Origin: an uncultured Flavobacteriaceae bacterium
GTDB taxonomy: Bacteria > Bacteroidota > Bacteroidia > Flavobacteriales > Flavobacteriaceae
Length of the DNA stretch: 64,000 nucleotides
Assembly (NCBI GenBank): GCA_937929935.1
Contig: CALFUL010000005.1
Location: 1 to 64,000, forward strand
Direction of reading: 5' to 3'
The position numbers and the translations under genes were made by a program. The stretch's first letter is position 1, and every line of letters begins with the position of its first letter. Under the pieces are notes generated by a model. That model had not been told where the DNA came from and did no database searches. It was given only the letters and a program-made list of their open reading frames with translations. Positions 26,018-34,413 of the stretch are shown piece after piece.

Positions 26018-26506
26018 ATGAAAACAAACGAATTCTTGAATTTACTAAAAGAAAATACAGCAAAAACACTCTTGTTTGAATACAAGCCAAACAACTTTGT
26101 TCGCGCTAATTATCATATTACAGAGATTAAAAATATTACGATCGATTCTGTCGATTGTGGAGCTAAAACTGATTTTTGGAAAGAAACTATTATACAACTT
26201 TGGGAAGACCCCACTGAAATAGATGGCGAAGGCACCATGACAGCTTTTAAAGCACTGGCTATCTTAAATAAAGTAGACGCCATTAAGCCAATTGACAGAG
26301 AGGTAGAAGTTAAATTTGAATACAGCAATACAAACTTTCACATGGCTCAATTATTTGTCAATGATTTTGAAGTTTCACAAGATAGAATCATTATAAAATT
26401 AGGGATCGAACAAACTGACTGTAAGGCTAAAGACACCTGTGGTGCGCCTGCTACTGTTGCTGAATCTCAAAATTCATGTGCCCCTGAAAGCGGGTGTTGT
26501 AATTAG
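26018..26506 (+). CDS. DUF6428 family protein of the arsenic-type operon
   Basis: The ATG at 26018 gives 162 residues, starting MKTNEFLNLLKEN. It matches DUF6428, a family found beside ArsR in Bacteroidota. Features include FEYKPNNFVRANYHITEIKN and a C-terminal ~40-residue Cys-rich tail (C-K-A-K-D-T-C and C-A-P-E-S-G-C-C-N). The cysteines suggest metal or metalloid binding, which is inference. It lies 10 bases downstream of arsR and 23 bases before a membrane-protein gene. Confidence 0.75.
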   Translation: MKTNEFLNLLKENTAKTLLFEYKPNNFVRANYHITEIKNITIDSVDCGAKTDFWKETIIQLWEDPTEIDGEGTMTAFKALAILNKVDAIKPIDREVEVKFEYSNTNFHMAQLFVNDFEVSQDRIIIKLGIEQTDCKAKDTCGAPATVAESQNSCAPESGCCN

Positions 26507-26529
26507 TGAACTTATAAAAATCATCTGTT

Positions 26530-27102
26530 ATGGATATCCTATTTTATTTAGCATCAGCAAGCATTGTTCTTTTCATGATACTAGCGACATATGATGGTTT
26601 TTATCTGCATTTATGGAAATATCGCTTATTTGACAGAGAAGAAAGTCTTTTTGAACATAAAACGCATACCGCTAGAGCAATTATGTTTCCGCTTATTGTT
26701 TGGCTTCTCTTTATTAACGAAACTAGTTTTTTACTATTCTTAACGGGAATTGCATTTGTTGTCTTAGACATTGTAGTTTTGGCAATTGACGCATATTCAG
26801 AAAAAGAAAGCAGAAGTTTCATGGGCGGTTTACCCACTTGGGAATATATTGCTCATCTCTTTGCAAATGCTTTTCATTTTTCAGCAATTATTCTAGTTTT
26901 AGCATTACGCTTAGAAATTTCAGATGGAACCTTAGTTTTTGTAGAAACGCAATCTGTTTCTGCAGCATTTGAATTATTCCAATTTGTTGCAGTAAATACT
27001 ATACCAGGAGCCATACTTTTAGGGTTGTTACACGTAGTTCTAATGATTCAAAAACCAAAAAATATTTGGATGACGTATCGCTCAAAAGTAACTTGTTGTT
27101 AA
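26530..27102 (+). CDS. Unrecognised membrane protein ending in Cys-Cys
   Basis: The 190-residue protein has five or six hydrophobic segments (LFYLASASIVLFMILATY, IMFPLIVWLLFI, FLLFLTGIAFVVLDIVVLAI, the IAHLFANAFHFSAIILVLAL stretch, TIPGAILLGLLHVVLMI). It ends SKVTCC. It contains several buried His/Asp/Glu residues (e.g. EHKTHTAR, HLFANAFH). It is not an ArsB or Acr3 pump: it is much too short and lacks their pattern. Its location in an arsenic-type operon, 23 bases after DUF6428 and 1 base before ArsN1, makes a metalloid-related role likely but unproven. Confidence 0.6.
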   Translation: MDILFYLASASIVLFMILATYDGFYLHLWKYRLFDREESLFEHKTHTARAIMFPLIVWLLFINETSFLLFLTGIAFVVLDIVVLAIDAYSEKESRSFMGGLPTWEYIAHLFANAFHFSAIILVLALRLEISDGTLVFVETQSVSAAFELFQFVAVNTIPGAILLGLLHVVLMIQKPKNIWMTYRSKVTCC

Positions 27103-27103
27103 T

Positions 27104-27598
27104 ATGACCATACAAATTGAGAAAATGGATGCTTCTCATTGGGAAGCTGTTTCAAAAATTTATCTAGAAGGCATTGAGACCGGCTTTGCCACTTTTGAAA
27201 CTACAGCACCCGCCTATGAGGCCTGGAATGAAGCACATATGAGCACTTGCAGACTTGTAGCCATTGAAAATGATCAAATACTCGGCTGGGCAGCATTATC
27301 TCCTGTATCTAGCAGATGCGTTTATGGTGGCGTAGCAGAAGTTAGTGTGTATGTTGGCAAAGATAGTCGTGGTAAAGGCGTTGGGAAAAGCTTGATGGAA
27401 AACTTAATTCACGAAAGTGAAAATGATGGAATTTGGACGCTTCAATCAGGAATTTTTCCTGAAAATGAAGGAAGCGTTGAACTACATAAAAAGGTAGGTT
27501 TTAGATATATAGGAAAGCGAGAAAGAGTAGGTAAATTGGCTGGAGAATGGAAAGATAATTTACTCTTTGAACGTAGAAGTAAAACTGTAGGTATTTAA
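27104..27598 (+). CDS. arsN1: ArsN1-like GNAT N-acetyltransferase
   Basis: The 164-residue GNAT enzyme follows the phosphinothricin/arsinothricin acetyltransferase pattern: GFATFETTAP, SPVSSRCVYGGVAEVSVYV, the acetyl-CoA loop DSRGKGVGKSLM, and IWTLQSGIFPENEGS with LHKKVGFRYIG. Such enzymes acetylate phosphinothricin or the arsenic antibiotic arsinothricin. The arsenic-operon context favours the ArsN1 type, although substrate choice cannot be settled from sequence. Its neighbours are the membrane protein 1 base upstream and the phosphatase 7 bases downstream. Confidence 0.8.
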   Translation: MTIQIEKMDASHWEAVSKIYLEGIETGFATFETTAPAYEAWNEAHMSTCRLVAIENDQILGWAALSPVSSRCVYGGVAEVSVYVGKDSRGKGVGKSLMENLIHESENDGIWTLQSGIFPENEGSVELHKKVGFRYIGKRERVGKLAGEWKDNLLFERRSKTVGI

Positions 27599-27605
27599 AT
27601 TTAGC

Positions 27606-28235
27606 ATGAAAGAACAAGTAATTTTTGAAAAAATTAAGCAAACCATCGCAAGTTTAGATATAAAAAGTATCACTGATGAGAGAAAGGCACTATTGCTGCC
27701 GCTCATAAATTATATCAAGAAAAAAAATAAAAACAATGAATTCATTGCGCTGAATTTTATTTGCACCCATAATTCAAGAAGAAGTCATTTGTCTCAGGTT
27801 TGGGCGCAAACCTTAGCGCATTATGTCGGTATTAAAAATGTCTTCTGTTATTCTGGTGGTACAGAGGCAACTGCTCTTTTTCCTGTTGCCGCTGAAACAC
27901 TAAAAAACATGGGATTTAAGATTGAAAAACTATCAGAAGCAAACAATCCTGTATACAGCATTAAATATGCACTGAATAGCCACCCGATCATCGGATTTTC
28001 GAAAAAATTTGATGATGATTTTAATCCTAAAAATAAATTTGCTGCTATTATGACCTGCTCATCAGCTGATCAAGGCTGCCCTATTGTACTTGGTTCAGAT
28101 GGGCGTTTCCCAATTACATTTGAAGACCCTAAAGCTTTTGATGACACCCCTTTTCAAAAAGAAAAATACCACGAGCGTAGCCTTCAAATAGCAACTGAAA
28201 TGCTGTATGTGATGCAGAAAATTAAATCGACTTAA
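27606..28235 (+). CDS. ArsC-like low-molecular-weight phosphatase-family protein
   Basis: The 209-residue protein has the phosphatase loop CTHNSRRS at 53-60 (C53-x5-R59-S60). A C-terminal aspartate-type general-acid region follows (FEDPKAFDDTP), with a Cys pair in TCSSADQGCP. This is the architecture of thioredoxin-coupled arsenate reductases and tyrosine-phosphatase-like proteins of Bacteroidota. In this operon it probably reduces As(V) to As(III). The resulting arsenite would normally be exported by ArsB or Acr3, but neither gene is nearby. It is the last gene of the operon. Confidence 0.8.
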   Translation: MKEQVIFEKIKQTIASLDIKSITDERKALLLPLINYIKKKNKNNEFIALNFICTHNSRRSHLSQVWAQTLAHYVGIKNVFCYSGGTEATALFPVAAETLKNMGFKIEKLSEANNPVYSIKYALNSHPIIGFSKKFDDDFNPKNKFAAIMTCSSADQGCPIVLGSDGRFPITFEDPKAFDDTPFQKEKYHERSLQIATEMLYVMQKIKST

Positions 28236-28261
28236 CACTATTTTGAAAAATTCACCTAAAA

Positions 28262-28317
28262 TGTCACTTCGAGTGATTTTTGTTGCACGCAGTAAAACGA
28301 AAATTGTATCGAGAAGT
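28262..28317 (+). repeat. ~57-bp palindrome-type repeat, copy 1 (direct)
   Basis: It starts TGTCACTTCGAGTG and ends ATTGTATCGAGAAGT, with an AT-rich middle. It lies 35 bases upstream of the GIY-YIG gene at 28353 and is an inverted match to the copies at 28648, 28818 and 28888. Confidence 0.7.
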
Positions 28318-28352
28318 CTTGATGGTAATACTTTAAGTAATAATTTAAATGT

Positions 28353-28646
28353 ATGAAAACATACTATGTCTACATTTTAAAATGTGCAGATAAGACTTTT
28401 TATACAGGAATTACCTCCGACTTGACTAAACGAATTGAATCTCATCAAGCTGGAACCTTTAAGGGCAGTTATACGAGTACTAGAAGACCTGTAAAATTAT
28501 CTTTCTATTGTGAATTTACAGACCCAAATATGGCTATCGAAACAGAAAAACAAATAAAAAAGTGGTCACAAGCTAAAAAGAAAGCCTTGATTAATGGGCA
28601 ATATGATGAATTACCAAATCTTGCAATGAAAAAGTTTAAGAAATAA
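28353..28646 (+). CDS. Small GIY-YIG nuclease family protein (UPF0213-like)
   Basis: The 97-residue protein contains YYVYILKCADKTFYTGIT then SDLTKRIESHQAG, and a conserved Arg and Glu (FYCEFTDPNMAIETEKQIKK), forming a complete single-domain GIY-YIG fold. The Lys-rich C-terminus is usual. The gene is bounded by inverted copies of a ~57-bp repeat: copy 1 lies 35 bases upstream and copy 2 begins right after the stop codon. Its cellular role is unknown; the arrangement suggests it could be part of a small mobile unit or act on the repeats. Confidence 0.85.
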   Translation: MKTYYVYILKCADKTFYTGITSDLTKRIESHQAGTFKGSYTSTRRPVKLSFYCEFTDPNMAIETEKQIKKWSQAKKKALINGQYDELPNLAMKKFKK

Positions 28647-28647
28647 G

Positions 28648-28704
28648 GTTCTCGGCACTATTTTCTTCTCTGTTTCACTTCAAATAAAATCACTCGAACT
28701 GACA
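28648..28704 (-). repeat. ~57-bp repeat, copy 2 (inverted)
   Basis: It starts one base after the stop codon of the GIY-YIG gene and ends TCACTCGAACTGACA, the complement of the start of copy 1. Together with copy 1 it brackets the gene as inverted repeats ~330 bases apart. Confidence 0.65.
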
Positions 28705-28729
28705 TAATATTTAAATTTCAGAACTCAAC

Positions 28730-28785
28730 TGTCACTTCGAGTGGTTTTTGTGGAATGAAATGACACAAAAATTGTATCGAGAAGC
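28730..28785 (+). repeat. ~57-bp repeat, copy 3 (direct)
   Basis: It starts TGTCACTTCGAGTGG and ends TTGTATCGAGAAGC. With copy 4 (28818-28878) it forms a large imperfect hairpin in the space between the GIY-YIG gene and olsF. Confidence 0.7.
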
Positions 28786-28817
28786 ACTCCAGAAAATAAG
28801 AAGCTAAGATCAATTAG

Positions 28818-28878
28818 GGTTCTCGATACAATTTTTCTTTTTCGTTGTACTCCAAAGTAAAATCACTCGAACTGACAA
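28818..28878 (-). repeat. ~57-bp repeat, copy 4 (inverted)
   Basis: It starts GGTTCTCGATACAATTTTT and ends TCACTCGAACTGACA. It is inverted relative to copy 3 and can pair with it across a 32-base gap. Confidence 0.7.
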
Positions 28879-28887
28879 ACCAACTCT

Positions 28888-28940
28888 ATAAAATTTTTCT
28901 TTTCCGTTTCACTACAAAACAAAATCACTCGAACTGACAG
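28888..28940 (-). repeat. ~57-bp repeat, copy 5 (inverted, truncated)
   Basis: It shares TTTTTCTTTTCCGTTTCACTA...AATCACTCGAACTGACA with copy 4 but lacks the TCTCGATAC start. The 310-base region 28647-28956 is made almost entirely of copies 2-5 and holds no other feature that I see. Confidence 0.6.
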
Positions 28941-28956
28941 GGTTTTGATAATTCAA

Positions 28957-30774
28957 CTAGGCATGGCCATTTTGATAAGCCTCAGCAAACTTTCGCTCTA
29001 ACTCTGCTTGAAATTCTTCCATAACAGGTTTTACTGTGCTTTCGGGCAAATCAGAAATCTTGATATACATTAAACCATCAACTGAATTATTGAAAAGAGG
29101 ATCAACATTGAAGGCTATTACTTTTGCATTTTGCTTGATATATTTCTTAATCAAAACTGGCAAACGAAGATTGCCTGGTTCTACCTCATCAATCAGTCTA
29201 TCGAACTTATTTAGATCGGCCTGGGTTTCATCAAAAACAAATTCTTTATCCGCATCATTGAGTTTAACTTTAAATTCTTTTTTAGGCCTGATGTATTGCG
29301 CAACATATGGATCCCAATAATGTGACTTCATAAACTCTATCATCAAAGATTTTGAAAAATTTGAAAATTGATTACTGATACTTACTCCACCAATTAAATA
29401 TTTATGTTCCGGATGCCTTAGTGTAGTATGCACAATGCCTTTCCAAAGTAAAAATAAAGGCATTGGCTTTTGTTGATATTCTTTAATGATATAGGCTCTA
29501 CCCATTTCAATTGATTGGCTCATCATACTAAATAATTCAGGCTCAAACCTGAATAAATCTTGAAGATAAAAACCATCAATGCCGTACTTCTTAAAAATTT
29601 CAGCTCCCAAGCCCATTCTATAGGCACCGGCTATTGTTTTCGCATTTTGATCCCATAAAAACATATGATGATAATATTCGTCAAAACGGTCAATATCAAT
29701 TGAATTGTTGGTACCCTCGCCTATGGCTCTAAAAGTAATTTCACGTTGTCTACCAATCTCTTTTAAGGTAAAAGGCATCTCATTGGCTGGGGCCAGAAAA
29801 ACTTCATAGTTCTTACTTTTTAATAAGCGCCTACCCTTTTCAGTTAGTTTTTCTATTTCGCCCTCAATTACTTCAGTTCTAACAGCAGTAACAATTTTTC
29901 GTGGCTGTTTAGGTAGTTTCAATGTACTCGGAATTTGATCTCTTAACCGCCCTTTTTCATAAGCATTAGCAAGAATATATGTTTTCTTGCGTAATAAATC
30001 GCGATACTCTTCAAAGCTACTTTGCTCTTTTTGTGTTTTTACAGAAATGGGTTGACCTATACGCACTTTAATAGGTCTATTTCTTTGCGATAATACTTCA
30101 GACGGAATTTTAGCCGTTCTGAAAATAGGATTGATTTTAGCCAGACGATAAAAGAGCTTGCTATTACGGGCATGAAAGTAGATAGGAATTACTGGAACAT
30201 TTGCTTTACGAATAAGTTTTAAAGCAGCATCTTCCCATGGTTTATCAACCATTAATTGCCCTTCTTTTTGGGTTGACACTTCACCGGCTGGAAAAATACC
30301 TAACGGATGGCCATCTTTTAAATGTTGTAAAGCACTTTTGAAACCAGCAAGACTACTTCTCACATCTTTATGATTCTCAAACGGATTTACAGGAATAATA
30401 CTGGGCTCAATAGGCGCCATTCGCTGAAGTAAAAAGTTGGCCATTATTTTATAATCAGACCTTTGACCATGTAGAAGTTTGAATAGCAAAATACCATCAA
30501 TAGCGCCTAACGGATGATTTGAAACCGTAACATACGCCCCATCTTTTGGCAAACGTTTAAAGTCTTCTTCAGGAATTTCAAATTCAATTTCATAATACTT
30601 TAAAATAGCCTCTGCATAGGCATCTGGCCCCAAGTGCTTAATAGTATTATAATATCTGTTAAGGCTTGATAAACGGGTTATTTTTAACAAAAGCCATCCT
30701 AATGAAGTGCCTAAGAAACCATATTTGTCAAGGTTAATTGCTTTGGCCAGTTCTTTTGCGGTTACTAAACCCAT
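28957..30774 (-). CDS. olsF: Bifunctional acyltransferase of aminolipid synthesis (OlsF-like)
   Basis: The 605-residue protein has two parts. The N-terminal half is a PlsC-type acyltransferase with SNHPLGAIDG (H87-x5-D93, one residue longer than the canonical HX4D) and FPAGEVST. The C-terminal half, from about residue 310, is an OlsB/GNAT-like N-acyltransferase (EIGRQREITFRAIGEGTNNS, then YRMGLG). This N-O fusion is characterised as OlsF in Flavobacterium, where it makes ornithine lipids. Related Bacteroides enzymes (GlsA/GlsB) acylate glycine, so the amino acid cannot be fixed here. It is probably membrane-associated. Confidence 0.85.
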   Translation of the reverse strand: MGLVTAKELAKAINLDKYGFLGTSLGWLLLKITRLSSLNRYYNTIKHLGPDAYAEAILKYYEIEFEIPEEDFKRLPKDGAYVTVSNHPLGAIDGILLFKLLHGQRSDYKIMANFLLQRMAPIEPSIIPVNPFENHKDVRSSLAGFKSALQHLKDGHPLGIFPAGEVSTQKEGQLMVDKPWEDAALKLIRKANVPVIPIYFHARNSKLFYRLAKINPIFRTAKIPSEVLSQRNRPIKVRIGQPISVKTQKEQSSFEEYRDLLRKKTYILANAYEKGRLRDQIPSTLKLPKQPRKIVTAVRTEVIEGEIEKLTEKGRRLLKSKNYEVFLAPANEMPFTLKEIGRQREITFRAIGEGTNNSIDIDRFDEYYHHMFLWDQNAKTIAGAYRMGLGAEIFKKYGIDGFYLQDLFRFEPELFSMMSQSIEMGRAYIIKEYQQKPMPLFLLWKGIVHTTLRHPEHKYLIGGVSISNQFSNFSKSLMIEFMKSHYWDPYVAQYIRPKKEFKVKLNDADKEFVFDETQADLNKFDRLIDEVEPGNLRLPVLIKKYIKQNAKVIAFNVDPLFNNSVDGLMYIKISDLPESTVKPVMEEFQAELERKFAEAYQNGHA

Positions 30775-30885
30775 CCATATAAATTTTATGAATCGCTAAA
30801 TATAGCGAAATACCCCTTGAACTTTTCTTTTTTAACATATGCAATAACCATACATAATTAGAAGAAAAAAATGAAATAGATACCT

Positions 30886-32136
30886 TTATTTAACAACGAG
30901 TTGCAGGGTTTCTTTACCTCTTTGCTCAAGTAGAATCTCATAGCCGTTGAGCACAGTTTCAATGGCTTTTTCATCAAAATGACGTATGGTAAATAAAGAT
31001 ACATTATCATGACAAACCACTTTAAACCTACTTTTTAGTAAGTTTAACAGCTCATCTAAGCGGCCAAATTTATTGTCGACACAAACTGAAAAACTAATGG
31101 CTGAATTTTGAATCAAATCAACCTTTATTTTATACTCATGAAAGAGTTTAAAAAGCTCGCTAATACTATTCTCTACGATAAATGAAAAGTCAAGAGAAGA
31201 AAGTTTAATGAGCACTTGATTCTTTTTTACGATGTAACAGGGTACAAAAGGCTCAATGCCAATTCCTTTTTCGACCGTTGTTCCTTTATCTTTAGGATTT
31301 AAAAATGATTTAACATGTAACGGAATTTCTTTTCCTTGCAAGGGTTGAAGCGTTTTAGGATGAATTACAGAAGCCCCGTAAAAAGCCAATTCAATTGCCT
31401 CTCTGTATGATATTTTGTGCAGTAATTGGGTTTCTTTGAAATGTCTTGGATCTGCATTAAGAACGCCAGGTACATCTTTCCAAATAGTCACAGAATCAGC
31501 ATTCAAACAATACGCAAAAATAGCTGCGGTATAATCAGACCCTTCTCTGCCTAAGGTAGTGGTAAAATTGTTATCATCACTTCCTAAAAAACCTTGGGTA
31601 ATATGTAAAATACTTTGGTCAATTGAGTTTGAAATATTTTGTTGGGTTTTCTCCCAATTAACTGATGTATCGCGATAACTATTATTGGTTTTTATAAATT
31701 TTCTGACATCTAACCAATTGTTCTTCATGCCCATTTCAGTAAGATAAGCACTTACAATTTTTGTTGAAATCAATTCGCCATAACCTACCACCTGATCATA
31801 AACAAAATTATAGTTGGGTGATTTATTCCAGGCTAAAAATCCTTGAACTTCATTAAACAACAACTTAACCGTACTAAAAATAGGGTGTTGGTTCGTTTCA
31901 AAAAGTTCTTTTAAAATGTTCTCATGATATTCAATGACTGATTGTATGGCACTTGAAAGTGAGTTATCATCTTCAAAATAAACATCAACAACAGCCTCCA
32001 TAGCGTTGGTTGTTTTACCCATGGCCGATATGACCACCAAGGTATTCTCATAGCCCACTTCTTTCAAAACATTGACTACATTTTTAACGCCTTGGGCATC
32101 TTTAACTGATGCACCTCCAAATTTAAAAACCTTCAT
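30886..32136 (-). CDS. lysC: Aspartate kinase, monofunctional
   Basis: It phosphorylates aspartate as the first step towards lysine, threonine, methionine and diaminopimelate. It shows KFGGASVKDAQGVKNV at the N-terminus, LGREGSDYTAAIFAYCL, and DVPGVLNADPR for ATP/aspartate binding. At 416 residues it has a regulatory C-terminal region (~300-416) that is more divergent than a classical paired-ACT module. It is downstream of a GNAT gene on the same strand (15-base gap), and both are divergent from fbp. Confidence 0.93.
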   Translation of the reverse strand: MKVFKFGGASVKDAQGVKNVVNVLKEVGYENTLVVISAMGKTTNAMEAVVDVYFEDDNSLSSAIQSVIEYHENILKELFETNQHPIFSTVKLLFNEVQGFLAWNKSPNYNFVYDQVVGYGELISTKIVSAYLTEMGMKNNWLDVRKFIKTNNSYRDTSVNWEKTQQNISNSIDQSILHITQGFLGSDDNNFTTTLGREGSDYTAAIFAYCLNADSVTIWKDVPGVLNADPRHFKETQLLHKISYREAIELAFYGASVIHPKTLQPLQGKEIPLHVKSFLNPKDKGTTVEKGIGIEPFVPCYIVKKNQVLIKLSSLDFSFIVENSISELFKLFHEYKIKVDLIQNSAISFSVCVDNKFGRLDELLNLLKSRFKVVCHDNVSLFTIRHFDEKAIETVLNGYEILLEQRGKETLQLVVK

Positions 32137-32151
32137 TATGATATCAATTCA

Positions 32152-32634
32152 CTAATTATGTTTGTCTAAGTAATTTTTGATTCCTTCTTGATTTAACTGA
32201 ACAACATCCCAATCACGCATTACTTTTGCACCTTTGCTTTCGTAAAACTTTATGGCTCCTTCATTCCAATCAATAACCTCCCATGAAATACGTTTAACGC
32301 CTAATTGATGCCCATATTGAACAACAACAGTCAATAATTGTGTGCCAATACCTGCACTGCGGTATTTATCAGTAACAATAAGATCTTCAAGATGTAAAAC
32401 AGCACCTTTCCAAGTTGAGTATCGAGGGTAAACCAACGCCATACCAACAATGGAATTCTCTACTTCTGCCACAAAACATTGAAACAATTTGTCAGAAGAA
32501 AATCCGTCTTCTACTAATTTCTTTGCATCAATTTCAACCGCGTTAGGCTCCTTTTCAAAAGAGGCCAATTCATTGATTAGTCGAATCACATCGACCATAT
32601 CACTTTCAAGTGCTTTTCTTATTAAGACTTTCAT
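32152..32634 (-). CDS. GNAT family N-acetyltransferase (diamine-acetyltransferase-like)
   Basis: The ATG at 32634 gives 160 residues, starting KVLIRKALESDM. The longer frame from 32673 adds an unlikely hydrophobic peptide. It has LINELASFEKEPNAV, DLIVTDKYRSAGIGTQLL for acetyl-CoA binding, and WNEGAIKFYESKGAKVM. The pattern resembles spermidine/diamine N1-acetyltransferases, but the substrate is not assigned. It is upstream of, and likely co-transcribed with, lysC. Confidence 0.85.
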   Translation of the reverse strand: MKVLIRKALESDMVDVIRLINELASFEKEPNAVEIDAKKLVEDGFSSDKLFQCFVAEVENSIVGMALVYPRYSTWKGAVLHLEDLIVTDKYRSAGIGTQLLTVVVQYGHQLGVKRISWEVIDWNEGAIKFYESKGAKVMRDWDVVQLNQEGIKNYLDKHN

Positions 32635-32741
32635 GCGATTACAAATAAAATACAAAGTTGTTATACCACACAATGTATAGCCATTAAAAACGTTCTTCTT
32701 AACAAAATAGCCTCGCTTTGTACTTTAATTAAACAGCCAAA

Positions 32742-33752
32742 ATGCAAACTAAAAAAAACAAAACTCTTGGTGAATTCATTATTGAAAACCAAGGTTCTTT
32801 TCAGTATTCATCAGGAGAACTTTCTAAACTTATCAATGCTATAAGACTGGCCGCTAAGGTGGTTAATCACGAAGTGAACAAAGCTGGTTTAGTTGATATT
32901 TTGGGTACAGCGGGCGATGTTAACATTCAGGGTGAAAATCAACAAAAACTTGATGTTCTTGCCAATGATAAGTTCATTCAAACCTTGAAAAATAGAGAAA
33001 TAGTTTGCGGTATAGCCTCTGAAGAAGAAGATGATTTTATCAAAATTAACAGTCATGATGAAAGACATCAAAACAAATATGTAGTTTTAATTGATCCCCT
33101 TGATGGGTCTTCAAACATTGATGTAAACGTGTCAGTGGGCACTATTTTTTCAATTTATAGAAGAGTAACCCCTGTAGGCACACCTGTTACCCTTGAAGAT
33201 TTTCTTCAACCAGGCAATAACCAAGTTGCTGCTGGCTATATTGTTTATGGTACATCAACTATGTTAGTTTATACTACAGGTGACGGTGTAAATGGCTTTA
33301 CATTAAACCCTGCAATAGGCACTTTTTATCTTTCACACCCCAATATGCAATTTCCTGAAACTGGTAAAATTTACTCAGTTAATGAAGGTAATTATGTGCA
33401 TTTTTCACAAGGTGTAAAAGATTACATTAAATATTGTCAAGAAGAAGGTAAGGGTAGACCCTACACTTCGCGATATATAGGTTCATTGGTTTCTGATTTT
33501 CATCGAAATATGATAAAAGGAGGAATTTATATGTACCCGAAAAGCAGCAAAGCTTCAGACGGAAAATTGCGTTTGCTTTATGAATGTAACCCAATGGCTT
33601 TTATTGCTGAACAAGCGAACGGAAAAGCTTCTAACGGAACAAAACCTATTCTAGAAATTATTCCTACTGAACTTCATCAAAGGGTTCCTTTTTTCTGCGG
33701 AAGTAAAAAAATGGTCGAGAAAGTTGAAACCTTTATAAATGAAAAAAAGTAG
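32742..33752 (+). CDS. fbp: Class I fructose-1,6-bisphosphatase
   Basis: This gluconeogenic enzyme hydrolyses fructose 1,6-bisphosphate. It has [10 protein letters not shown] for metal binding, [20 protein letters not shown] (the family signature) and [13 protein letters not shown], with [20 protein letters not shown] near the active site. The 336-residue length is normal. Its last codons form the left arm of a perfect 21-bp inverted repeat that acts as the terminator (33732-33779). Confidence 0.97.
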   Translation: MQTKKNKTLGEFIIENQGSFQYSSGELSKLINAIRLAAKVVNHEVNKAGLVDILGTAGDVNIQGENQQKLDVLANDKFIQTLKNREIVCGIASEEEDDFIKINSHDERHQNKYVVLIDPLDGSSNIDVNVSVGTIFSIYRRVTPVGTPVTLEDFLQPGNNQVAAGYIVYGTSTMLVYTTGDGVNGFTLNPAIGTFYLSHPNMQFPETGKIYSVNEGNYVHFSQGVKDYIKYCQEEGKGRPYTSRYIGSLVSDFHRNMIKGGIYMYPKSSKASDGKLRLLYECNPMAFIAEQANGKASNGTKPILEIIPTELHQRVPFFCGSKKMVEKVETFINEKK

Positions 33753-33779
33753 CCTAAACTACTTTTTTTCATTTATAAA
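33732..33779. terminator. Perfect 21-bp inverted repeat, terminator between fbp and terB
   Basis: The arms 33732-33752 and 33759-33779 are exact complements with a 6-base loop. The left arm includes the last six codons and stop of fbp. Both ends carry A/T tracts, so the hairpin can end transcription from both sides; the convergent terB gene ends at 33792. Confidence 0.9.
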
Positions 33780-33791
33780 TTTCTTTTAATC

Positions 33792-34223
33792 TTAGCGATT
33801 CATGTTTTTGATTTCGTCAATAAAATTATCCTCGTCAACACCGGCATGAACTAATTTTAATGCTTTATCAACTACATAATTTACGTTTGCTGTAGAAAAC
33901 CCTAAGCCAACGCATAGCCTTTCTAACATAATTGTTTGACGGCCACCTAGTTCATGGTCAGCATAAACCATTCGAGCCAAATCATATAATCGTTCTAAAC
34001 GGCGATCATAACTTGATGGTGGGTTAATGGCATGAGATTGATAATCTTTCAAAATTGCCTTATAATCAATCTCTGAAATATCTAATTTACGAGCAAGTCG
34101 ATCTAAAAATGCTTGTTCATCTTCAGTAATAATACCATCACTCATTGCTACTCTAACGATTGCTGCGAAATGGTCTTGATTTCTTTTTTGAAATCCACTA
34201 TCAAAAAAATCTGCAATTGACAT
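33792..34223 (-). CDS. TerB-like family protein
   Basis: This 143-residue all-helical protein shows AIVRVAMSDGIITEDEQAFLDRL and DLARMVYADHELGGRQTIML, the paired acidic helical motifs of TerB/TerB-like proteins that may bind metal ions. There are no other ter genes nearby, so tellurite resistance should not be inferred from the name. It converges on fbp and is divergent from mfd. Confidence 0.8.
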   Translation of the reverse strand: MSIADFFDSGFQKRNQDHFAAIVRVAMSDGIITEDEQAFLDRLARKLDISEIDYKAILKDYQSHAINPPSSYDRRLERLYDLARMVYADHELGGRQTIMLERLCVGLGFSTANVNYVVDKALKLVHAGVDEDNFIDEIKNMNR

Positions 34224-34413
34224 ATATCTAATTTTACAGGGGCAAATATAAATTTTTTAAGTGTCAAAATGAATTTGTATTTGCTTATTCTTTGCAAGTA
34301 TCATATTGAATATTTGAAAAAAGAAATTACTTAAAAGAGGCTATAAAAAATTAAGTCGCCTTTTGGCGTATCATCTTTATTGATGGTATCTTTACAACTT
34401 TAATATTAAAGGC

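Noticed and set aside
28262-28940. CRISPR-like set of five similar repeats
   Set aside because: Copies occur in both orientations at irregular distances and contain their own palindromic cores, unlike CRISPR.
33792-34223. Tellurite-resistance operon
   Set aside because: The TerB-like gene is alone, with no terC, terD or terZ neighbours.
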